Below, one piece after another: positions 9,446-16,424 of a DNA stretch of 18,562 nt. This stretch comes from Spirogloea muscicola. Taxonomy: Eukaryota; Streptophyta; Zygnematophyceae; Spirogloeales; Spirogloeaceae. Made by a program: the position numbers and the translations under genes. Within the stretch, counting starts at the first letter, position 1. Each line of letters starts with the position of its first letter. The notes under the pieces are model-generated. The model saw only the letters and a program-made list of their open reading frames with translations. It was not told where the DNA came from and ran no database searches. The stretch is from contig WELB01000010.1 of NCBI GenBank assembly GCA_009602725.1, positions 1,150,727 through 1,169,288 on the forward strand. Reading direction: 5' to 3'.

Positions 9446-10139
9446 CTAGTTCTTGTTGGTGAACTTGGACTCGTCAAGCTCAATGCCCTGCAATGCACGG
9501 ATAGGGGTGCCATTGTCATTGCAGTCAATGTAGGACAGTGCGAGTCAATCAATCACACAACAATCTGATCAGGTCAATTCTGAAAACCTCCCAATGCAGT
9601 CTGCGTCCTGTGTTGTTAATGTGAAGGTGGATGTGCAAGCTACCTTCTCAGCGGCCGCCTCCCCGCCCGACTTGTCCTTGGTAGCCAGACCACCCTTCCT
9701 TCCCATCTCCTTGTAGCCCTCAGTGCCCATCTGCTCAGCCCGGGCTTGCCCACCCTTCCGGCCCCCCTCCCTGATGCGCTCCTGCAAATGCAGCAATGAC
9801 TTCAAGAATGTCAGTCTGCTGAAGAGACGAGATACAGCCACCAAAAGATGGAGAACACTAGTGAGCAGGCATCGCCAGTTGAGTCAAGCAAGTCCCGAAG
9901 TACACTGTCTTCAGCACTTGATGACTCCCTGCACTGCGCAGCATCGCTTCTCATGTTCAACTGCGTGAGGGGTGCCTCAGGATGTTTGCCTGTGCGTCTT
10001 CGGACAAGCCGCCCTTGGACTTGACATGCTCGTCAGTGGGCTCCGGGTGGTCGCCGGCGGCGTTGGTGAGGCCGCCCTTGACGGCGCCGCGCTTGAGGTT
10101 CTCCTGAGCCTGCTCGGACATGCCCTTCTCCTGAGCCAT
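9446..10139 (-). CDS. Em-like LEA group 1 (LEA_5, KGG-repeat) stress protein, 3 exons
   Basis: This is a small hydrophilic late-embryogenesis-abundant protein, a family that accumulates on desiccation or osmotic stress and protects cell contents. Exons on the minus strand: 10139-9990, 9781-9644 and 9487-9446, giving 109 residues; all junctions are phase 0. The start [10 protein letters not shown] is preferred over an in-frame Met 20 codons upstream, because Em-like homology begins here. Residues 51-87 contain the classic module with [22 protein letters not shown] and KSGGE. The C-terminus [13 protein letters not shown] is typical of Em proteins. The N-terminal half has a more diverged copy of the module ([17 protein letters not shown]), matched by [17 protein letters not shown] across the first junction. 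The first intron begins GC (CAG then GCAAAC), not GT; the repeat alignment supports this site. The second intron is GT-AG. No signal peptide or membrane segment is seen. Confidence 0.92.
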
Positions 10140-10246
10140 GGCGACAACGAGGCGGAGGCGGGGCGGCGGCCGAGGAGCGAGTTTGTGGGTGGAGAGCAAC
10201 TGGAGGCGACTGACGGCTTATCCGAGTGGATTGGAGACTGCCCACA

Positions 10247-10252
10247 TTATAA
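10247..10252 (-). promoter_or_regulatory. TATA-like element of the LEA gene
   Basis: TTATAA (palindromic) lies about 108 nt upstream of the LEA ATG on the minus strand, in otherwise GC-rich sequence. Distance and isolation fit a TATA box with a 5' UTR of roughly 75-80 nt. This is inferred from position only. Confidence 0.45.
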
Positions 10253-10435
10253 GTGGCCGGGAGCTGAAGAGGTGGGGGCAGGGGAGTGAGGAGGGAGGTG
10301 GCGGAGGATATTGGTGCAAAGTGCTGTTTAAATGAAGGTGGGTTGGCCAAGCCGGACATCGACTATCTGTTCAGGAGATTCCCAAGGAGAGCTGCTTCTT
10401 CTGCTAAGGATTTGAGCTCGTGTTCTTTCCATTTG

Positions 10436-10453
10436 GGCTGGCCTCTCACAGCC
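10436..10453. repeat. Short hairpin repeat, GGCTGG-type, copy in the LEA upstream region
   Basis: GGCTGGCCTCTCACAGCC contains short complementary arms (GGCTG and CAGCC). With its flanks (CCAT before, CAGCC then AxC after) it resembles the longer repeats at 11367-11428 and 11552-11608, and more weakly 4549-4565. Confidence 0.5.
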
Positions 10454-10750
10454 ATCGCCGTAGATTGCAAGAGCTGTCTCGTTTCCGAAGGGGAAGTGAA
10501 TAGAAGTGGGCTCGTACTCCGAAACGAAGTAAAGAACGTAAGCTCTTCCTTCTGAAAAGCAAAGGAAAACGCAAAAACTAAAAAAATCCAGAACGGGACT
10601 ACAAATTGAGGAGGGTGGTGGTGGGCCTGGCCGGCCCCAAGCGGGGTCTCGGGTGTTTGGGTAGGGCCACGCGGCCAAGCCATGTGTCGCCAGTTGCGCA
10701 GGGCCACTGACACGCGGCGCGTTAGTTGCTCCTCCACATCAGCACGCTGA

Positions 10751-10765
10751 AGCTCCACGTGGCGC
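10751..10765. promoter_or_regulatory. G-box/ABRE-like motif, first copy of a 15-bp direct repeat
   Basis: AGCTCCACGTGGCGC contains the palindromic G-box CCACGTGG (10755-10762) and the ACGTGGC core of plant ABREs. It is repeated exactly at 10833-10847. It lies about 615 nt upstream of the LEA ATG. In land plants Em genes are controlled by such elements through bZIP factors; function here is inference. Confidence 0.45.
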
Positions 10766-10832
10766 TGAGGCGGGCTGGCCGCGCAGTTGCCTGGTGAGGT
10801 CGGTTCCAAGTCACGCCCCGTCCGACGTGGAT

Positions 10833-10847
10833 AGCTCCACGTGGCGC
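10833..10847. promoter_or_regulatory. G-box/ABRE-like motif, second copy
   Basis: This is the exact second copy of the 15-bp repeat at 10751, with CCACGTGG at 10837-10844. A further ACGTGG lies nearby at 10825-10830. It is about 700 nt upstream of the LEA ATG. Confidence 0.45.
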
Positions 10848-11097
10848 CTGGAGCAAGGAACAACCGAAGAAGGCTCCCTGAGAGCTCGTCGGCTAGCGGC
10901 CGGCCCAGATCGCCCACAATCCGCCGCACAAATGATTCGTGGAGGCTCGTTTTGCTCGATCAACTATCGGGCTGACTTTTCGCAACCCTCGCTTGTCACA
11001 ACCCTTAGCAAGAAGCGAGCTCTTTCCTGTGCCGCGCTTTGGCGGCGGCCTCCGGCTTCCGTCAGGGCGACGTCTTTCCGCCTGCTAGAAGAACAAG

Positions 11098-11170
11098 TGG
11101 CTCTCCCAACGGGGGCAAGGGCTGTGAGAAGCCAGCCCGAAAAGAATTGGCAAGGTTCGAAGGGGCCAAA
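11098..11170 (+). repeat. Dispersed repeat, copy 2
   Basis: This is the plus-strand counterpart of 4289-4363 (minus). The similarity extends a little upstream through GCTAGAAGAACAAGTGG, compared with GCAAGAAGAAGTGG in copy 1. In the frame 11039-11242 it reads NGGKGCEKPARKELARFEGAK. Copy 1 shares the GGKG-x-EKPARK part but is broken by a stop soon after. Confidence 0.7.
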
Positions 11171-11366
11171 CTACGAGCTAAGCAGCGACTACGGGGCCTG
11201 AAGAGGCTATGGCAGAACGGGGGAGGATGGACCACTCAGTAGTTACGAGTGATGAGCCTCAAATCCGACAGACTAGCTGCTAGCTTTTCAGACTTGCATC
11301 TACTGACTAGAGGTTACTGAGAGTCCGCTTGCTGCTGTCTCAATCCTCAGCACTCCGGCTCCTTCG

Positions 11367-11428
11367 GACCTTGTCCATCTTATTGGGCTGGCCTCTCCCA
11401 GCCACCAGTTAATCTGGCCGCGCTTGCT
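11367..11428 (+). repeat. Direct repeat A with internal hairpin
   Basis: This runs from GACCTTGTCCAT to GGCCGCGCTTGCT and matches 11552-11608 almost base for base, apart from a small insertion after the CCAT. Its core GGCTGG-CCTCTC-CCAGCC (11386-11403) is an inverted repeat able to form a 6-bp stem. Confidence 0.8.
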
Positions 11429-11551
11429 CTCTTTCCTGTGGGCACGGTCACGGTCAAGCGGCATGACCACTGTGATCGGGAGAGCCACATCTTTCTCTTG
11501 ATACCACCCAACCACCGGTCATATATCTTCAACGGTACTGTCTTTGTTACT

Positions 11552-11608
11552 GACCTTGTCCATTGGGCTGGCCTCTCCCAGCCACCAATTGATCTGGCCG
11601 CGCTTGCT
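11552..11608 (+). repeat. Direct repeat B with internal hairpin
   Basis: This is the second copy of the repeat at 11367-11428, 185 bp downstream. The hairpin core lies at 11566-11583. Downstream flanks diverge (CTCTTTCCTGTG versus TCCTTTGTTAAC), so the unit ends near GCTTGCT. Its origin (solo remnant of a mobile element or local duplication) is unknown. Confidence 0.8.
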
Positions 11609-13610
11609 TCCTTTGTTAACCAACCTGAAAGAAGCTCTTTCTTGATGGGGCGATGGCTAAGAGATGCCAGCCTATTAGGGATTCGACAAGGTCCAAAGGG
11701 TCCCCGATTCGCAGATCACGAAGCTACAGTGTGTGAATAGTATAAAACGGAGCTCAAATGACCCCTAGTCAACCAATCCGGAGTGACAAGCAGCCGGAAA
11801 AGATTCGCCCTACCAAAAAGCAGAGGCAGCAGCCACGACACAGCCTGCTCGCAAGGTGCACGGCTGGGCGTTCCACATCCGACTAGGATGGGATGCCACA
11901 GTTCACGGTGGGTGTGCCTATCTAGGGTTGTCTCATTCATGACTGCGTTGCTGCGCTGTAGAAGCAGGCAGACTGTCATGAGGGAAACTGCACGTGTTGC
12001 CCAAGACTTCCGTTTGTTCTTGTCTGCTGCTTAAGCTCCCTGTCTATTATATGCTGACTCCGCTGGCAATCGGAGTAGCCTGGTACAAGTAAGGGAAGCA
12101 CCTCGCGCTTGTGTGGAATTTCTGACTTTGCCCTCGCTGCAAGGATGCAGAGGTGGTCTTGTTGTCCTGCTGTCTTGTTGGACGAGGGCCCCTTGCTTCA
12201 CCCTCTTCCCTGGCTTCACTTCCTGGCTTATGCACCTTAGTAGGACTATTTTCAGGTTACGATGAATTTTGTCTTTCTCAGTTCCAAATTTCCTAACCTA
12301 GACATATGTAATGCGGGATGACCAAGAGGAACCCATTTGCAATATGGACGGAGATGGTCTTTGTTGTTATACAGGTTTGCAGGTGCAGGGGTTCCCAGGA
12401 GGCCCAGTGTTCGCAAGAGAGTGCTCTTTCACCGAGAGACATTATAAAGCCTACGAACATAGCTCAGAATTTGCCCATTAAAGGCTTTGTCTGCACCTTT
12501 ATGATGATGTCTTCAAGATTGACTCACTTCTTCCTTGGGGCGTAAGCAGAGCTTTTGAAGTCCGCCATCACTTCTATACAGCCTGCTTCAGACCCTAATT
12601 TCCGATTGAATACGTGAAGGGTTGACCTTCTCCCAAGGAGGAGAGCATCATTCTACTCGTCACAAACGTCAGTACGTAGGGAGTAGGTTGCCCAGATCGT
12701 CCAATCAGATGGGCTAAACAACATCCTCATGAAATGGATCGCGAGTGAGCTTTTCATCCTTTGGGCGAGAGCCCTTCCATACGGGAGTTCTCGGATCACC
12801 ATGGCTGTCTTGTGTTTATGGTCGATGCTTGAGTCTCACAGTCATGCAGGCTTGTAGCGTTGCGCTCAATAGCTAGCTACCTTAAGCCAACCATTGCAAG
12901 GCTCTGTTACTCCGAAACATTCCCCTCTTATAGTGAAACGCCCCAGGTTAACCACCAACATGTAAAGAGAGAAGGCGCGCGGTGCATATGAAACTGAAAG
13001 GGAGGCCAATTCTAGCCTTACAAATGACCTGTTCACTGGGTAATGAGCTGGCTAAGGGGGACACTAATAACCCCGCGTGAGCACATGCATATCTGACAAG
13101 CTATACTGAGGCGCCAAACCACCACCACGGAAGCCATTAGCCTGGGCTAATGCATGTAACGTCCACCAAGTGGCACTAGGACATCCGTTTCTACATTGAT
13201 GCTGCCTCAGAAAGGCATGTGCAGCTTCCACACGGCAGCGCGGATACTTGACCTGAGGGAGTCACAGCTTGTGCTGCTAGAACGTTCCACACTAAGATGG
13301 CCTAAATATCTGTCAAGAATTATGCATGTCCTCCTCCTAGATTGGTAGGAGTGAGCAAGCTATCTACACAAGGCGATAAGAGGCACAGTCCTAACTTACC
13401 TTGCATATATTTGCACAGGCACACCAAAGTAGAGGAACAAGTGGGACGTTTGTGAGAAGTCCTACTGCGCTGCCCAACACTTCATTGTCTCCCACCAGTC
13501 TGCAGCAGACTTTTGGGACAGACTCGCGACTGCCTCACGACCAATTGGTCAATGTGAAGCAGCCCTTTAATTGCTTCAGGGTGGTTTTTTCAATGTGCAT
13601 GATCATGAGG

Positions 13611-15145
13611 TCATGTACAAGGGCGAGGGGCCTTTTCCTCCTTGCCGGCAGCCCGCTTGCCGAAGCGGCGGTTGCGACCCTGGAATTCCAGCAGGGCAGC
13701 CTTGAAGGCAGCCTCGCCAAAGTCGGGCCAGAGGGTGTCTGAAAAGACGAGCTCGGTGTAGGCGGCCTGCCAGAGTAGGAAATTGCTGAGCCGCCGCTCG
13801 CCAGAGGTCCTGATGAGGAGGTCTGGGCAGGCAAGACCGCCAAGCCAGGCAGTCTGTAGCTCTCCCTCAAACAATGCCTCGTCAATGTCGCTCGCCACTA
13901 GCGTTCCTGCCGCCGCTTGCTCGGCCAGGCTCTGACAGGCGCGGACAATGTCCTGTCGGCCGCTGTAGCTCACCGCGATCGTGAGCTTCAGGCCATCTTT
14001 GCCTGCTGAGTTCACATGCGCCTCGGCGATGAGCTTCTGCAGCGAGCCCGGCAGCGCGGTCAGGTCGCCCACAAACTTCACTGACACCTCCTCCCTGCAC
14101 AATGCAGATGACCCAGCGGGCCTGTTAACACTTTTGTGCAATTGAACAGCTTGATGTGGCACTAAATGAAGCAAGTCATGACGAGCACATGTGCAGCTCC
14201 TACATCCTATCATCTACACTTGCGGTCAGATACTTAGAAGGGCCATTCTCTGGCACTAGAACCCTTCTTATGTTCAGTAGACCCTTGCATTGACTCTCCA
14301 CGCAACCAATGCATTGGTTAGCAGGTCACATCACCTCTCACGACCTGCATTACAAGCTCAAGAAAGACAATCCCGCGCAGGACGACTTCAGGGATTGGCC
14401 TCACTTCTGCATATTGGGGATCTCGTTCTGGAGCAGCCGAGCAAAGAGGTCCATCAGGAAGTTGACTTCCAGCTGCACAATATTTCAACCAGGGCATCAG
14501 CAGCAAGTGACAGACTGCTACCACTGAGAGGCGCAACTTTCCACAATCTCTCGTCAGTCATAGTGTGGTCCTAACGTCAGGAACATCAGTATTAATTATC
14601 GAAGTCTGAGGTGCTGCTCTGCTGTACGCAAGTCTTCATCAAGGAGAACTTTAGCAAAAATTAGTAGGGAAGGGGAGCCAGTCAGCCACCTTGGGGCGCA
14701 GCCAGTTCTCGGTGGAGAAGGCGTAGACGGTGAGCGCCCGGATGCCCCACCGCCGCGCCAGGCGCACGGCGTCGCGCAGCGACCGCACGCCGGCCTCGTG
14801 CCCGGCGTGCACCGGCTGCCCGCGGCCGGCCGCCCAGCGGGAGTTGCCGTCCATGATGATGGCCACGTGGCGCGGCATGAGGTCGGCGCGGAGCTCCGCC
14901 GGCAGATCGTCGCTGTCGCCGCCGCTGCCGCTGTGCGCCGCGCCGGTGACGGCGTCGCGCTCTGCCGGAACGGCGGCGTCGTTGTTCTCGGTCTCCGCCT
15001 TCGCTCTGTCGAGGTTAGCGCCATCGGGCTCCAGCGACAGGCCGCGGATCCTGTTGTCGACGGCGGTCGTAGCGGCCGGCGGCGGCGGCGGCAGCAGCAG
15101 CGGCAGATGCGGAGGCGGAGGCCGGGCGGCGGCATCCTTGGACAT
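13611..15145 (-). CDS. CPT: Cis-prenyltransferase (undecaprenyl/dehydrodolichyl diphosphate synthase family), 3 exons
   Basis: The enzyme condenses isopentenyl diphosphate units in cis onto an allylic primer to make long polyprenyl diphosphates, precursors of dolichol or plastid polyprenols. Exons on the minus strand: 15145-14690, 14472-14405 and 14094-13611. Phases 0 and 2 join correctly to give 335 residues, with GT-AG introns. All family motifs are present: [13 protein letters not shown] with catalytic Asp99, FSTENW at 143-148, FVGDLTALP at 182-190, SYSGRQDIV at 217-225, [18 protein letters not shown] at 266-283 and LWPDFGE at 296-302. Residues 1-88 are a Pro/Ala-rich, low-complexity extension that could be a targeting sequence; no clear transit peptide is visible. 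The start [12 protein letters not shown] is the nearest in-frame Met to the catalytic domain. The frame stays open far upstream (to 16009), so a longer N-terminus cannot be excluded. The complete motif set and RTSG segment suggest a catalytic subunit, not the NgBR-type partner. Confidence 0.93.
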
Positions 15146-16424
15146 AAGGGTGCAGGATGCGGCCGCCGCCGCCGCCGTCGCCGCCGCCGCAGCCGGCGGG
15201 AGNCCATGGCCGCGGCGCGTCAGCCCGGCGCGCGCCGCCCCGGCCGCGCGGCGGTCGCCATCCTCGCGGTCGTGAATGGGAAGGCGGACTGGGGCCTCCG
15301 GAGTCCAGGGTCCCAGGGGGACAGATTTAGGGTTGGAGGTTAGGGCGTAGTTGCCGCCCCCCCCCGAGCCGCGGCGGTGGCTGCGGCGGCGGCCGCGGCG
15401 GCGGCGGTGGCGGCGGAGATTGGCGACGAGACTCCCGGGCGACGACGCAGCTCGACGCCGCGGCTGCGGCGGCGGCTCGCGCGCCGAGCCGCGGCAGCCG
15501 CCGCGGCAGCCCATGCCAGCTCGCTCGCTGCGCCGCTCTCCGTCACTGCCACCGGCTGTGACGCGACGGCAACCAAGCTGCAACCGGGAGACGACGCCAG
15601 AGGCGTCGTTGCTGCCTCTAGCCGCGGACTCCATAGCTCCGCAGCCTCGGCAGCTGCAGCCTCGGCAGCTTTGAGGCTTGGCCCTGAACGCCAAGCCTGC
15701 GCGCCCTTTAGAGCCCTGTAGCGCCGATCGTCTCTGACACGAGGAGGAGGTGCTTAAGCCGCCTAGCCTTAATGTTGGCAGCGATGTGCATGAGTACGTG
15801 CTCCACGATCTTGTGCCAAGCTGGGGCCTCGGCTGCCCAGCAGATGCCCCTTCTTTGCCGATGGCGGCCGTCAAGCAGTACCATGGGTCAACAGATAAGC
15901 TCATTGACACGAAGAAGACTTGCGTCACAGAGAGAATGGCGATGACGCGCACGTCCAACTTCCTAGTGTGCTCCATCGCAGACTGCTTCTTGGAGACAAG
16001 TGCCACCACGCCTGTGACCCTTTGAGGGCATCAACGGCTCCGAAATCGTGGCAGCAGACGGGGTCATCACGTGCAAACATTGGTGGAAGAATCGCACGAC
16101 CAGGGCCTGATCCGGCACTGAGCGAGCATCTGAATGGCCATGCCGCTTAACAAAGCCCTTGCCTACCAGGCCGTACACACAGGGCTCGCAGTCTGCTTAG
16201 CCGGAGCTCAGCGAGCAACCCCGAGCCTGCCTCAACTCGAGAAATCTCGTCTGAGTTGATTGGTGAACCCTCAACACATGGGGCAGATCGCAGTAGTGCC
16301 ATCAAGCGGAAGAGAGCTGCTGAGTGCACCTGCCAGCAATGTCTATGCCGCCAGCAGGCTTGCGCGAGGATAGAAAGCGGCCCTGTTGATTAAGATGAGG
16401 TTTCTATGCGCACATGGGGCCACT
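15146..16424. other. GC-rich intergenic region between cis-prenyltransferase and TAF15-like gene
   Basis: This holds the presumed promoter and 5' UTR of the cis-prenyltransferase and the 3' UTR of the TAF15-like gene (both minus strand). CGG/GCC trinucleotide-rich tracts at 15150-15200 and 15360-15530 keep several frames open without implying coding. An ambiguous base sits at 15203. A telo-box-like AACCCTAA (minus strand, about 15327-15334) lies about 185 nt upstream of the CPT ATG. Nothing else was recognised. Confidence 0.45.

Larger units (their letters stand above)
10140..10930. other. Upstream region of the LEA gene
   Basis: No recognisable gene is seen. Open frames exist on both strands (the longest is 10929-10363 on the minus strand, 188 codons), but their translations show no family motif and look like chance frames in GC-rich DNA. 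The region contains the TATA-like site, a hairpin repeat at 10436-10453 and two G-box motifs at 10755 and 10837. Confidence 0.45.
10931..13610. other. Gene-poor stretch with degenerate repeats
   Basis: About 2.7 kb without a gene I can recognise. The left third (to about 11750) holds the dispersed repeat (11098-11170) and a direct repeat pair (11367 and 11552). A plus-strand frame from 11039 to 11242 covers the dispersed repeat; its product (rich in Lys, Arg and Gly) is not identified. TATAAAA occurs at 11741-11747 with no clear gene after it. From about 12250 to 13610 I see neither repeats, tRNA-like structure nor convincing ORFs. The last part before 13610 presumably includes the 3' UTR of the cis-prenyltransferase. 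Confidence 0.4.

Noticed and set aside
10363-10929. 188-codon minus-strand ORF upstream of the LEA gene
   Set aside because: It has no recognised motif, spans the G-box repeats and hairpin repeat, and its composition changes abruptly along its length. A chance frame is more likely.
11152-11165. GGTTCGAAGG resembling a tRNA/SINE B box
   Set aside because: No matching A box or cloverleaf could be found around either copy of the repeat, and the second copy has CGTTCGAAGG.
11741-12034. TATAAAA followed by an 83-codon ORF as a small gene
   Set aside because: The frame lacks an ATG near its start and the product resembles nothing known.
15150-15530. CGG/GCC repeats as a microsatellite array or CRISPR-like structure
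   Set aside because: The repeats are impure trinucleotides that resemble the same bias in the exons; there are no spacers or regular units.
14651-16009. 452-codon minus-strand ORF as one complete gene
   Set aside because: Only its last part is the CPT exon 1. The upstream part is low-complexity and shows no homology I recognise, and stop codons are rare in such GC-rich frames. It also reads past the CPT splice donor into an intron stop.
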